Below, piece by piece: positions 51,704-62,400 of a DNA stretch of 64,000 nt. This DNA is from Chachezhania sediminis (GTDB lineage: Bacteria > Pseudomonadota > Alphaproteobacteria > Rhodobacterales > Rhodobacteraceae), in contig NZ_VOPH01000001.1 in assembly GCF_009765275.1 (NCBI RefSeq), positions 620,001 through 684,000 of the forward strand. Direction: 5' to 3'. Made by a program: the position numbers and the translations under genes. The notes beneath the pieces are model-generated. The model was not told the origin of the DNA. It ran no database searches and saw only the letters and a program-made list of their open reading frames with translations. Numbering within the stretch: the stretch's first letter is position 1; every line of letters begins with the position of its first letter.

Positions 51704-53217
51704 CGGTATAACCACACTTCCGAAATGTTCTCTCCCCCGCGGCGCAGCTGACCACGCAGTTCAACGTGATCCTCCTCGCCCGGGTCGAAGGTGAAGGCGA
51801 GCCGCAGCCCGCCGGATTCAGGATTCCGTACCAGGACCGGATCCGAGAGGTCGGCACTGGGCGACCACAGATAGACGTCGATGCCCTCCGGTCCCTCGTC
51901 GAGCAGCGGATGGGCCTCGAACTCGATCACCGCAAGGCGGCGGTCGCTTTCCAGATCCTTGCCCATCCGGGTATTCATCACCCGCGGCATGGCCCCTTCC
52001 CGCGGTGCGCGCGGGCCCCATGTCAGGCGATAGGAAAAGTCGTTCCGGGTGCCTTCGGCCAGTCCGGCCTCCGGCCGCCAGTAGGCGACGATGTTGTCAT
52101 AGATCTCGCGGTCGGCGGGGATTTCGACCAGCGTCACCGCGCCCCTGCCCCAACCGCCCTTGGGTTCCACCCAAAGGCTGGGCCGGTTGTGATAGCGCGC
52201 TTCCAGGTCGGCAAAGTCCGAAAACCGCCGCGCGCGCTGCATCAGGCCGAACCCCTTGGGATTGTCGTCAAGGAAGGACGAAACCTGCAGCCGGACCGGA
52301 TTGGCCAGCGGCCGCCACAGGGTTTCGCCATTGCCGTTCTCGACCAGCAGACCGTCGCTGTCGTGGACCGCCGGGCGATAGTCGTCGAACCGCGTGCGCC
52401 CCGTTTCATCGAACAGGAACATCGAGGTCAGCGGCGCCAGGCCCACATGCTCCAGATCTTCGCGCGGGAACAGCGTCGCGTCCACCTCCATCACGGTAGA
52501 AGCCCCGGGCCGGATGTCGAAGCGATAGGCCCCGGTGACCGACGGGCTGTCCAGCAGCGCATGAACGACGATGTCGGGCTGTTCGGGGTCCGGCTTCTCG
52601 ATCCAGAACTTGGTGAAGTCCGGGAACTCCTCGCCCTCCGGATCGCCGGTGTTCAGCGCCAGACCGCGCGCCGACAGGCCATAGGTCTCGCCCACGCCGA
52701 TGGCACGGAAGTAGCTGGCCCCCTGGAACACGACGAATTCGGTCCGCTTGCCGGGTACGTCCAGGTATGTCTTGAACCGCAGACCGGTGAAGCCCAGCGT
52801 GTCGTCCAACGGAAGCTCCGGCAGCTCGACATGGGCGTGGGCCGTGAAGTCCTCGATGACGAAGGGCACCTCGTGCGCCATGCCATCCGCCACGTCGAAC
52901 ACCTGGACCGAGCGCGAGAAATAGGACCCCGGCGGGAAGAAATCGACCTCGTAAGACGACGACGTGTTCGCCCACAGCGCACGATCATGATCCATCTGCA
53001 GCGCACGGTACTGATCGTAGCTGAGGTCCCGCCAGACCTCCGGGATCTCGTCCCGCTCATGATATCGCTTCTGCGCCAGGACCTCGGCCTCGGCGATGAC
53101 CTGGTCGTGCGAAAACGGCATGGCCGTTCCCGCTTGCGCCCGGACAAGCGAAGGGAATGCTGCGCCGCAGGTAAACGCGGCGGCACTGGAAAGAAGGGAT
53201 CGTCTTGTCAGGGTCAC
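51691..53217 (-). CDS. opgG: Glucan biosynthesis protein G
   Basis: Periplasmic protein needed for branching or polymerising the glucan made by OpgH. 508 residues: twin-arginine-like signal (TRRSLLSSAAAFTCGAAFPSLVRAQ), then the OpgG beta-sandwich (FPPGSYFSRSVQVFDV, GLRFKTYLDVPGKRTEFVVFQGASYFRAIG, NPKGFGLMQRARRFSDFADLEARYHNRPSLWVEP). The GTG at 53217 forms a 4-base GTGA overlap with the opgC stop and is preferred over an in-frame ATG at 53253, which would overlap opgC by 40 bp. Confidence 0.94.
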   Translation of the reverse strand: MTLTRRSLLSSAAAFTCGAAFPSLVRAQAGTAMPFSHDQVIAEAEVLAQKRYHERDEIPEVWRDLSYDQYRALQMDHDRALWANTSSSYEVDFFPPGSYFSRSVQVFDVADGMAHEVPFVIEDFTAHAHVELPELPLDDTLGFTGLRFKTYLDVPGKRTEFVVFQGASYFRAIGVGETYGLSARGLALNTGDPEGEEFPDFTKFWIEKPDPEQPDIVVHALLDSPSVTGAYRFDIRPGASTVMEVDATLFPREDLEHVGLAPLTSMFLFDETGRTRFDDYRPAVHDSDGLLVENGNGETLWRPLANPVRLQVSSFLDDNPKGFGLMQRARRFSDFADLEARYHNRPSLWVEPKGGWGRGAVTLVEIPADREIYDNIVAYWRPEAGLAEGTRNDFSYRLTWGPRAPREGAMPRVMNTRMGKDLESDRRLAVIEFEAHPLLDEGPEGIDVYLWSPSADLSDPVLVRNPESGGLRLAFTFDPGEEDHVELRGQLRRGGENISEVWLYRWTA

Positions 53218-54458
53218 GTCTTGCGGCTCCGCCAAGGTTGGGATTTGAACCATCCGGCCAGGTAGGCTGTAGCTATCAACATCGCAAAACCGACAAGGTT
53301 CCCGAGCGCCACAACTCCCGCCGACCGGCCGAGTTCGTCGAAGACGACACCGATCAGCCGGGCGATACACATCGAGAACACGAAGACGGCCAGCGACTGC
53401 TGACCCACCTTCACGATTTGCAACATCGTCCAGCGCCAGACCCGGGCACCGAAACCGTCGCCGGTGGCGTTCAGACGGTGCCCGCCCTCGCCCACGGCGG
53501 CATAGGCCAGATAGCCGATAGCCAGGAAATGCAGGTATCTGAAGATGCCGAAATGCGTCTTGTCCCGCAGGGGCGCCGTCACCTCGTAGGTGCCGCGGAT
53601 CCAGTCGCCCAGCCCCCCGTGCAGCGCATTGACCCATTCGTACACTTTCCAGGATCCGAAAGGTGCGCCCAGGACCAGATAGGCAAGCGACAGAACGACC
53701 AGCGAAGCGGCGATCGGCGGCGCCAGCAGCCATCCGCGCATGAAGAAAAACCCTGTAAAGAACAGCAATTGCCATCCGAAAGGGTTGAAAAACCATTCGC
53801 GGCCCGACCATGGCTCGGCCGATAGCGGAAACATGCCGAACTGGGCGCCCAGCCACAGCGCAACCGACAGGATCATCGCCGCCCAAGGCGCGATCCGGAC
53901 GGCGACCAGCATGATCAGCGGCATCATCGCCAGCACGCCCAGATACATCGGCAGGATGTCGAAGTAGTTCGGAACATAGCTCAGCGTGAAGAGCGCGGGC
54001 ATCAGTTCCTCGGGCGCGGCAAAGAAGTGCTGCAGGTTCAGCTCGACCACGTAGCTGCGGTCGAAACTGCCATAGAGGTCCAGCGCCGCCATCGACATGG
54101 CGACGAAGAAGAACATCGCGATATGCGCCCAGTAGACCTGCCACAGCCGGTAGACCGTGCGCGCGGTGCCCATCCACCAGCCGCGTTTCACGAACGCGCC
54201 CCCGAAGGCGATGGCGGATGCCATGCCGGAACAGAACACGAAAATCTCGGTCGCGTCGGAAAAGCCAAAGCGCGCCGGGATCCAGTTCGCCCACGGGTCC
54301 CAGGGGATGTGGGCGATCAGGATTATGAACATCGCGATGCCCCGCGCCACGTCGAGTCGGAAGTCCCGCTGAGTCGCGGGAATCACCCCGCGCGCGGCGG
54401 CCACCGGCGTCGCGCCAGCCGCACTGCGGAATTCCTTTTCGGATGAAGATCTTGTCAT
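53214..54458 (-). CDS. opgC: OpgC family glucan-modifying acyltransferase
   Basis: Polytopic inner-membrane protein of the OpgC family that adds succinyl groups to periplasmic glucans. 414 residues with about ten helices. Family features: RDFRLDVARGIAMFIILIAHIPWDPWANWIPARFGFSDATEIFVFCSG (split in the source, with R-D-x-R-L-D and the acidic residue before the first helix). ATG at 54458 is used; the frame is open to 54542, where it would overlap the TPR gene. First structural opg gene in the operon order opgC-opgG-opgH. Confidence 0.92.
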   Translation of the reverse strand: MTRSSSEKEFRSAAGATPVAAARGVIPATQRDFRLDVARGIAMFIILIAHIPWDPWANWIPARFGFSDATEIFVFCSGMASAIAFGGAFVKRGWWMGTARTVYRLWQVYWAHIAMFFFVAMSMAALDLYGSFDRSYVVELNLQHFFAAPEELMPALFTLSYVPNYFDILPMYLGVLAMMPLIMLVAVRIAPWAAMILSVALWLGAQFGMFPLSAEPWSGREWFFNPFGWQLLFFTGFFFMRGWLLAPPIAASLVVLSLAYLVLGAPFGSWKVYEWVNALHGGLGDWIRGTYEVTAPLRDKTHFGIFRYLHFLAIGYLAYAAVGEGGHRLNATGDGFGARVWRWTMLQIVKVGQQSLAVFVFSMCIARLIGVVFDELGRSAGVVALGNLVGFAMLIATAYLAGWFKSQPWRSRKT

Positions 54459-54504
54459 CTCGGGGGTATCGGCTGCCAAAAGAAAATTCGTTCCTGCAGG
54501 AGAC

Positions 54505-55875
54505 TTACTCGGCGGGGACGCTTTGTTGTGCAGCCGCAGCACGCGCAGAATTTATCAGCTTTCGCCGCGCTGCGGAATAGCCATCATCATGTCCGCCGCG
54601 TTTCCTGCGGCGGTCGTCCAGAAGCCATTCCGCGGCCTCCAGCCGACCGGCCCGCAGACCCGCGTCAATGGTCATTCTTTCAAAGATGTCGCGCTGTGCG
54701 TGGCTGCCCCCGGCCAGCTGCATCGTGTCCCGCGCCTCGCTCAGATGGGCGAAGGCCACGTCGAAGCGACCGTCGCCGAAGGCCTCCAGGCCCAGGGCCG
54801 CCGGCAGGCCCGGCCGGGCCATGCGCCGGCGCATTTCCGACCCGCCGCGGGCGGCATCCGCGCCGATCCGCGCCAGCAGCGCGGCGGCCGGATCGTTCCG
54901 CCCGGTCCGGGTCAGCGCCAGCATGTAGTGGAGGTCGGCGAAGATCAGGCAGCCGTCCTCGGTCCGGTTGGCGCTGAGCTCTGCCAGTTCCTCCCACCGG
55001 GTACCCACATCGACGCCTTCCAGCTCCAGCCGCATCAGAAGCGACGTCGCGTTGGAGATGTCGCGGTAGTCGTCCGTCCGGTCGTGGCGGATGTCCCGAT
55101 CGTAAAGCGCCAGCGCCGCGTCGGCCTGCCCCAGATCCAGGTGCATAAGCGCCTTGTGCCACCAGACATGGGTTCGAAAGTTGTTGCAATGTGCCCAAGC
55201 GGCCTCGCGCCCCGACAACCAGTCCAGACCGCGGGATGCGTTCCCGGTCATGTCGTGAACATGGGCCACCGCGTGCAGGCCCCAGGCATCGTCGGCCGCC
55301 ATCCACAGCGCCTGGCGCCCCGCGATTTCCGCCTTCAGGTAGGCGCCGGTCTCTTCCAGCGCGAAGGCGTGGCAGCCCAGAACGTAGCCGCGGCCGGGAT
55401 GGTCGGGCGCATAGGCCGGCAGCACCTTCTCGACCGAAGCGCGCATTTCCGTGGCGTCGCCCAGAACGAAGCGGATGGCATGGCCCATCTTCATCGCCAG
55501 CGTGTCGTCGGGATGGTCGGTCAGCACGATCTCGAACCGCTCGGCTGCGGCCTCGGGTCGGGCGTCCAGCCAGTCGGCCAGCGCGTCGACGAAGGGAACT
55601 TCGTTCACAAGGGGCGCCTGCCGTTCCATCGCGGCGCGGGCCTCTGCCAGGGCGGAACGCGCGTCGGCGATCAGTTCGCGCCGACCCAGCAGCATCAGGA
55701 AGAGGCCCTTTACGGCGTGGGCCTTGGCAAAATCGGGCGCGGCCGCCAGCACTCGCGCAAGGTGAACGGGGGCAGCCGCGCCATGGGACATGACGTTTAG
55801 AAGGACGGCGTTCCAGTCCTCCAGCACATCGCCCGCGGGAAGGCCGACAGGTTGCCGGAAAATGTCATTTTGCAT
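54505..55875 (-). CDS. Tetratricopeptide-repeat protein of the TTC38 type
   Basis: 456 residues, all helix. TPR-like pairs run through the length, with the TTC38-type segments AHAVKGLFLMLLGRRE, GYVLGCHAFALEETGAYLKAE, DDAWGLHAVAHVHDMTGN and HVWWHKALMHLDLGQADAALALYD. Its role is unknown; such proteins are scattered in proteobacteria. ATG at 55875 is used; a GTG at 55887 is possible. It ends 46 bp before opgC on the same strand, so it may be part of the glucan operon. Confidence 0.85.
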   Translation of the reverse strand: MQNDIFRQPVGLPAGDVLEDWNAVLLNVMSHGAAAPVHLARVLAAAPDFAKAHAVKGLFLMLLGRRELIADARSALAEARAAMERQAPLVNEVPFVDALADWLDARPEAAAERFEIVLTDHPDDTLAMKMGHAIRFVLGDATEMRASVEKVLPAYAPDHPGRGYVLGCHAFALEETGAYLKAEIAGRQALWMAADDAWGLHAVAHVHDMTGNASRGLDWLSGREAAWAHCNNFRTHVWWHKALMHLDLGQADAALALYDRDIRHDRTDDYRDISNATSLLMRLELEGVDVGTRWEELAELSANRTEDGCLIFADLHYMLALTRTGRNDPAAALLARIGADAARGGSEMRRRMARPGLPAALGLEAFGDGRFDVAFAHLSEARDTMQLAGGSHAQRDIFERMTIDAGLRAGRLEAAEWLLDDRRRKRGGHDDGYSAARRKLINSARAAAAQQSVPAE

Positions 55876-56288
55876 GCCGTACCCCACCCGGAAATATCTG
55901 TTTGAAAGGATGTTTCCCCATCCTGCCTAACAGAGGTTAAGTGGCCGGCGTCCGGGGATCGACGCGCCTCTCGCATTGGTGAAGCCACGTGTGCGGGGGA
56001 CCGCCAATGTGTCAGTCCGAAGGCGCGATTTCGCGCATTTGGCGAGTGCCGTCAGGCCCGCGCCCTGCGCCATGGGCGGGCTGGCGCCGGCCGGAAGCCG
56101 GCCGCGGGCGGATTTCCGCGCTGCTGCAGGGTCCGGCCGACGTCTCACCCGATTCGGGCAACCGGTCGGCGGATCAGTCTGCGCTCCGCCGGACAAGTGC
56201 GGCGCGTGACCGGCAGCGAGGTTCCGGGACGGATCCGCCTTAGGCGGGTGGGCCGGCTGTGCGCGGCGCGCGCAAAGGCGCATCCGGG
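55876..56288. other. 413-bp gap between the TPR gene and the ThDP enzyme gene
   Basis: No credible coding frame, repeat or conserved RNA motif found. The left part (55876-55960) is comparatively AT-rich and is the likely promoter of the TPR-opgCGH operon. Confidence 0.4.
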
Positions 56289-57920
56289 TCAGATCAGACC
56301 GTCATAGCCTTTCCGGTCGATCTCGACCGCGATCACTGTGAAGACCGGAGCGATCAGCGCCTCCTTCAGCGCGGCCCGCAGACCGGCACGGTCCGACACG
56401 GACACGCCGCGCCCGCCGAAGGCCCGGCCCATGGCCGCGAAATCGGCGCGGGCGAAATCCACCGCGCGGTTCGGCATATGCCGCTGGCGCTGCTTCATCT
56501 CTATCAGGGCAAGGCTCGCATCGACGAAGACCATGAAGATCGGCGCCAGCCGCAGCTCGGCCGCGGTTGCCAGTTCCCCGGCCACCATCAGGAAGCCCGC
56601 ATCGCCGGAGAAGCTGACCACCGGCCGCTCCGGCGCCGCCAGTTTCAGCCCGATGGCCAGGGGCACCGCGCAGCCCATTGTGCAAAGGCCCGAGGACTGG
56701 ACCAGCCCCTTGGGTTCCGTACAGGTCCACATCTGCGACAGCAGAATGCGGTGGGCGCCGCTGTCTGCCGTGGCCAGCGTCGACGCCGGCAGAACCGCCC
56801 GCGCCTCGGCCATGGCGGCCGCCGGGCCCCAGCCCTCCCCCGGCGCAAAAGCCTGGGCCAACGCGTCCTTCACGGCTGCGGGCTGCCCATCGGGCCAGGT
56901 GGCCCGTGCAGGCACGCCCTTGGCCAGGACCTCCAGCGTGGCGCCGGTGTCCGCGACCAGGTTCAGCCCGGCCTGGTGCATGTAATGGGTGTTGGGCACC
57001 GCGGCGATGTCGACCACGCGTTGCACGGCCGGGTCCCAGACCTCGCGCCAGCCGACCCGCATCTCGATCGGATCATAGCCGATCAGCAGGATCAGGTCCG
57101 CCTGCCCCACCAGCGGCAGCAGGTGACTGTCCGCCAGAGGCGACAGGCCCGCGCCGCCAAGGCTGAGGGGATGATCCTCGGGCAGCACGCCCTTGGCCTT
57201 GTAGGTCGTGATCACCGGAATCCCGAAATGTTCGACGAAGGCCTGCACGACGCAGGCCGAACCGTCGGCCAGCACGTCCAGACCGACAATCGCCAGCGGC
57301 CGTTCCGCCCCGGCCAGCCAGTCGCGGGCCTGTCCCAGCGCGGCGCCGGTGGGCTGCACCGCCGCGGCCGGCGCCCGGCGGCGCAGGCGCGCGTCCGGCG
57401 CAGGCGCGTCGGCCACACCGATGGGAACATCGATGTGGACAGGGCCCTGGCGCGGCTCCAGCGCCGCCGCCACGGCCTTTTCGGAGATCGTGTCGGCCCC
57501 AGCAGCGGTCAGGCGGAAGCTGGCCTTGGTGATCGGCCCGAGCACGGCCTGGTGGTCCAGCACCTGATGGGTATAGGTCAGCGCCTCGTCCGCATCGACG
57601 CAGCCGGTCAGCACGATCATCGGAACGCGGTCCTGCTGCGCATTGGCCACCACGTTGACCGCGTTCAGGGCCCCCGGCCCCACCGTTGCCACCAGCACGG
57701 CAGGCGCGCCGTCGCGGTGATGGACCCCCTCGGCGATGAAGCCGCCCGCGTTCTCGTGCTTGACCAGTACGAACCGGATGCCGGCCCGTTCCAACGCATC
57801 GACAATGGTCAGGACCTCGCCTCCCGGCATGCCGAAGGCATGGCGGCACCCGGCCTCGTAAAGGCGGCGGGCAAGCAGGTCGGCAGCGCGCGGCAGCGCC
57901 AGCGGGGCCGGGTCGGGCAT
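56289..57920 (-). CDS. Thiamine-diphosphate-dependent enzyme (acetolactate synthase-like)
   Basis: 543 residues with the three ThDP-enzyme domains: N-terminal Pyr domain (GCRHAFGMPGGEVL, catalytic-type Glu in VLVKHENAGGFIAEG), central domain, and C-terminal PP domain with the ThDP-Mg motif SGDAGFLMVAGELATAAELRLAPIFMVFVD. It resembles IlvB or other decarboxylase/ligase-type members but no small subunit lies nearby, so acetolactate synthase activity is uncertain. It is alone, with the RND genes divergent upstream. Confidence 0.86.
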   Translation of the reverse strand: MPDPAPLALPRAADLLARRLYEAGCRHAFGMPGGEVLTIVDALERAGIRFVLVKHENAGGFIAEGVHHRDGAPAVLVATVGPGALNAVNVVANAQQDRVPMIVLTGCVDADEALTYTHQVLDHQAVLGPITKASFRLTAAGADTISEKAVAAALEPRQGPVHIDVPIGVADAPAPDARLRRRAPAAAVQPTGAALGQARDWLAGAERPLAIVGLDVLADGSACVVQAFVEHFGIPVITTYKAKGVLPEDHPLSLGGAGLSPLADSHLLPLVGQADLILLIGYDPIEMRVGWREVWDPAVQRVVDIAAVPNTHYMHQAGLNLVADTGATLEVLAKGVPARATWPDGQPAAVKDALAQAFAPGEGWGPAAAMAEARAVLPASTLATADSGAHRILLSQMWTCTEPKGLVQSSGLCTMGCAVPLAIGLKLAAPERPVVSFSGDAGFLMVAGELATAAELRLAPIFMVFVDASLALIEMKQRQRHMPNRAVDFARADFAAMGRAFGGRGVSVSDRAGLRAALKEALIAPVFTVIAVEIDRKGYDGLI

Positions 57921-58164
57921 CGGTCGTCTCTCCGGGATCGAGGGGGCGCAGCAGGCGGAGCGCGCCCTGTCAGGATGCGCCTGCGGCGCCGCCGCGCAAG
58001 CCGTCTCACGTCAGTGTGACCCTTTGGCATCGACGGCCGGACCGGGACAACATGGCACCGCCCCACCTGCCACACGCGGCGGGCGGGGAAAAATGTCTCG
58101 CGACATGTGTCCGAACAGGGTACGACCGGAAGACATATTTCCAGATCGCCCGAACAGAGATGTC

Positions 58165-59469
58165 ATGACCATTCTAAAAATGCCTGCGACCCGGACCCTT
58201 CTTTCAACGCTTGTGACCGCAACGGTTTTTGCCTTGGCCGCGGGTCAGATCGCGGCCCAGACGGCCGCTCCGCCGAAGGTCACCGTCACCCCGGCCATCA
58301 CCAAGGACGTCTCTCCGGAAACCAGTTTCATCGCCCGCGGCGAGGCCATCAAGAAGGTCGACCTGGTGTCCCGCGTCACCGGGTTCCTGGACGAACAGCC
58401 CGCCCCCGACGGCAGCCTGGTCAAGACGGGCGACATCGTCTTCCAGATCGAACAGGACACCTATCAGGCCGAGTTGGAAGCCCAGCAGGCCAACCTGGTG
58501 CAGACACAGGCCAATCTGGAAAACGCCAATGTCATCCTGTCCCGCGACAGCAAGCTGGTGAAGGACAGCACCATCTCGCAGGCGACCTATGACACCTCGG
58601 TGGCGAACCAGAAGGTCGCCACCGGCCAGGTCGCGGCCGCGCAGGCAGCGGTCAAGACGGCGGAGCTGAACCTGGGCTTCACCACGGTCAAGGCGCCCTT
58701 CGACGGGCGGCTCAGCCGGGCCACGGTCAGTCTGGGCGCACTGGTCGATCCCTCGACCGGGTCGCTGATCACGCTGGTCCAGGAAAAGCCGATGTATGTC
58801 ACCTTCTCGATCAGCGACAAGACGATGCTGCAGGTGATGCAGCAACTTCATGTCGACACGCCGACGGTGCCGGACGGCGGCAGCAAGGCCATCGTCAAGG
58901 CGCAGCTGGCGGACGGCAACATGCTGGATGAAAAAGGCAAGATCGTCTTCATCGACAACCACATCGACCCCGATACCGGATCGCTGGCGATCCGCGCCCA
59001 GTTCGACAATACCGAAGGTCTGATTTTCGACGGCAGCTTCCTGAACGTGATCATCCAGAACGGCGACCCCAAGCGCATGATCGTCATCCCGCAGGCCGCC
59101 ATCGGCCAGGACCAGCGCGGGTCCTTCGTTCTGGTGGTCGACGACAAGAACACGGTGGAACAGCGCTACATCACCACCGGCCAGGTCCAGGGCGTCGACA
59201 TCATCGTCAAGGACGGGCTGCGCGAGGGCGAGAACATCATCGTCGACGGCCTGCAGAAGGTCCGCCCGGGCATTCCGGTCGACCCCGTCCAGGCGACGAT
59301 CACCCCCGCCTCTGCCGACAGCGGCGGCACGTCCGGCGACGCCGGCAGTTCGGGCTCTTCAAGCTCCAGCAGCTCGTCCGGTTCGTCCGGGACGTCCGGT
59401 GCCCCGGCTTCGACCGGAACCGGCGGCAGCTCTACCGGTGCGACCGACACCCCCAGCCAGGGCGGGTAA
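58165..59469 (+). CDS. RND efflux periplasmic adaptor (membrane fusion protein)
   Basis: 434 residues: signal peptide (LVTATVFALAAGQIAAQ), barrel-sandwich/lipoyl half (VDLVSRVTGFLDEQPAPDGSLVKTGDIVFQIE), alpha hairpin (AELEAQQANLVQTQANLENANV), second lipoyl half (TTVKAPFDGRLSRA) and beta-barrel domains. The last ~45 residues are almost all Ser, Gly, Thr and Ala, a disordered tail unusual for the family. It couples the inner-membrane pump to an outer-membrane channel. ATG at 58165; the permease follows 6 bp after the stop. Confidence 0.92.
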   Translation: MTILKMPATRTLLSTLVTATVFALAAGQIAAQTAAPPKVTVTPAITKDVSPETSFIARGEAIKKVDLVSRVTGFLDEQPAPDGSLVKTGDIVFQIEQDTYQAELEAQQANLVQTQANLENANVILSRDSKLVKDSTISQATYDTSVANQKVATGQVAAAQAAVKTAELNLGFTTVKAPFDGRLSRATVSLGALVDPSTGSLITLVQEKPMYVTFSISDKTMLQVMQQLHVDTPTVPDGGSKAIVKAQLADGNMLDEKGKIVFIDNHIDPDTGSLAIRAQFDNTEGLIFDGSFLNVIIQNGDPKRMIVIPQAAIGQDQRGSFVLVVDDKNTVEQRYITTGQVQGVDIIVKDGLREGENIIVDGLQKVRPGIPVDPVQATITPASADSGGTSGDAGSSGSSSSSSSSGSSGTSGAPASTGTGGSSTGATDTPSQGG

Positions 59470-59475
59470 GTCCAG

Positions 59476-62400
59476 ATGATCTCTGCAGTCTTCATCCGTC
59501 GCCCGAAGCTGGCGATCGTGATCTCGCTGGTGCTGACGGTGATGGGCATCCTGGGCTATTTCGCCCTGCCCGTCGCCCAGTTCCCCAACATTACCCCGCC
59601 GGTGGTCACGGTCAGCGCGACCTATACCGGCGCCAGCGCAGAAACGGTGGAAACCTCGGTCGCGGCCCCCATCGAAAGCCAGGTCAACGGCGTCGACAAC
59701 ATGATCTACATGTCGTCGACCTCGGACGACTCGGGCGGCTATTCGCTGAACGTGACCTTCGCCATCGGGACCGACCCCGACATCGCGGCGGTGAACGTGC
59801 AGAACCGGGTGGCGCAGGCCACCGCATCGCTGCCGACGGACGTGATCAACAACGGTGTGGTGACCCAGAAGGCGTCAACCAACATGCTGATGGTGATGAC
59901 GCTGACATCGCCGAAAAAGTCCTATGACGCGATCTTCCTGTCGAACTATGCCGACATCAACATCGTCGACGCACTGGCGCGCGTACCGGGCGTGGGCAAT
60001 GCCACGATCCTGAACAGCCAGGAATACGCGATGCGGATGTGGCTTAAGCCCGACGTCATGGCGGGCCTGGGCCTGACTCCGCAGGACGTGATCGCCGCGA
60101 TCCAGGATCAGAACCTTGAAGTCTCCGCCGGGCAGATCGGCTCGCCCCCCGTCCCCGACGGGCAGGTCTTCCAGTACACGATCAAGGCCCAGGGCCGGCT
60201 GAGCACGGCCGAGGAGTTCGAGAACATCATCGTGCGCACCGGGTCTTCGGGGTCCGAGGTGCTGATCCGCGACATCGCGACGGTCGATCTTGGCGCCAGC
60301 TACTACAACACCGTCGGCAAGTATTCGGGCGACGAGGCAGTGGTTCTGGCCATCTACCAGGCCCCGGGCGCCAACGCGCTGCAGGTTGCCACCGATTCCA
60401 TCGCCGAGATGGAGCGGCTGTCGAAAGCCTTCCCCGCGGACATGGAATACCAGATCCCGATGAACACGACGGATTTCGTCGTGACCTCGATGAAGGACGT
60501 GGTCAGCACGCTGATCCTGACCTTCATCCTGGTGGTTACGGTCGTCTTCGTCTTCCTGGGCAACTTCCGCGCCACGATCATTCCGATGGTGGCGATTCCC
60601 GTTTCGCTGATCGGCACGCTGGCCTTCCTGGAACTGTTCGGCATGTCGCTGAACACCGTGTCGCTTTTCGCGCTGGTGCTGGCCATCGGCATCGTGGTCG
60701 ACGACGCGATCATCGTGGTGGAAAACGTCGAACGGATCATCCACGACGAAGGTCTGGACGGCCCCGCGGCAACCCGCAAGGCGCTGGCGCAGATCACCGG
60801 GCCGGTCATCGCGACCACGCTGGTGCTGCTGGCGGTCTTCGTGCCCGTGCTGATGACGCCGGGCATTGCCGGGCGGCTTTTTACCCAGTTCGCCGTCACG
60901 ATTTCCGTCTCGGTCGTCATCTCCTCGATCAATGCGCTGACGCTGTCGCCGGCCATTGCGGCCATGGTGCTGCGCCCGACGGGCGAGCCCAAGGGCCTGA
61001 TCAAGGTGTTCGAGAACGGCATCGGCGGGTTGCGCGCAGGCTATATCGCCGTCGTTCGGCGGGTCTTGCGGGTGGCGGTCTTCGCACTGATCGGGGTCAT
61101 CGCCCTGTTCTTCGCGACGGGCGAGCTGATGAAGCACACGTCGACCGGGTTCCTGCCGCTGGAAGACAACGGCTATCTCTTCGTCGACGTGCAGCTGCCC
61201 GACGCGTCCTCGATCCAGCGCACCGAAGTGGTGACCGACACCGTTGCGACCGAGATCGGCAAGATCCAGGGCGTGTCCGGCGTGGTTCAGGTGGCGGGCT
61301 ACAGCCTGCTGAACGGCCAGGGCCCGAACAACGGCCTGATGATCGTGAACCTGAACCCCTGGGAGGAGCGCAAGACCCCGCAGGAAAGCGCCAACGGCAT
61401 CCTGGCCCAGGTCAATGCCATCGGCGCCCAGACCGCCAGCGCCCGCATCATTGGCTTCAACCCGCCGCCGATTCCCGGCCTGGGGACCAGCGCGGGCGTC
61501 GAGATGATGGTGCAGCAAACGGCAGGCGGTTCGCCCCAGGACCTGGCTGCGGCCGTCAACTCGCTGGTCTACGCGATCAACCAGAACCCCGAGATCGGAC
61601 AGGCCTATTCGACCTACTCCGCCTCGGTGCCGCAGATCTATGTGAACCTGGATCGCGAGAAGGCCAAGCAGTTGAAGGTCGACGTCTCGGACGTCTTCAT
61701 CGTGCTGCAGGCCTATCTGGGATCGTACTACGTCAACGACTTCAACAAGTTCGGCAAGGTCTACGACGTGATGATCCAGGCCGACGGGTCCTATCGCGAC
61801 AAGGTCGACGACATCGGCAAGCTTTATGTCCGGTCGACGACCGGGCAGATGGTGCGCCTGTCGACGCTGATCGACATCTCGGACACGCTGGGGCCGTCGA
61901 CGCTGACCCGCTACAACATGTTCCGGTCGGCCTCGGTCACCGGGGTGCCGGCGGCCGGCCATTCGACCGGCGACGCGATCCGCGTGATGACCGACGTCGC
62001 CCACAGCTCGCTGCCCGACGGCTATGCCTTCCAGTGGACCGGATCTGCCCAGCAGCAGCAGGGCACGGGCGGCACGATGCTGGCGGTGATCGGGCTGGCG
62101 GTGCTGTTCGGCTACCTGTTCCTGGTGGGGCAATACGAAAGCTGGACCATGCCTGTGGCGATCCTTCTGTCGGTGACGGTGGCGCTTTTCGGGGCCGTGG
62201 CGGCGGTCAAGATCTCGGGCAGCGACATCAACCTCTATACGCAGATCGGGATGATCATGCTGATCGGGATGGCGTCGAAGAACGGGATCCTGATCGTGGA
62301 ATTCGCGGTACAGGAACGATTGCACGGCAAGTCCATCCGCGAGGCGGCGGAAACCGCGGCCTTCCAGCGGTTCCGCGCCGTGATGATGACCGCACTGGCC

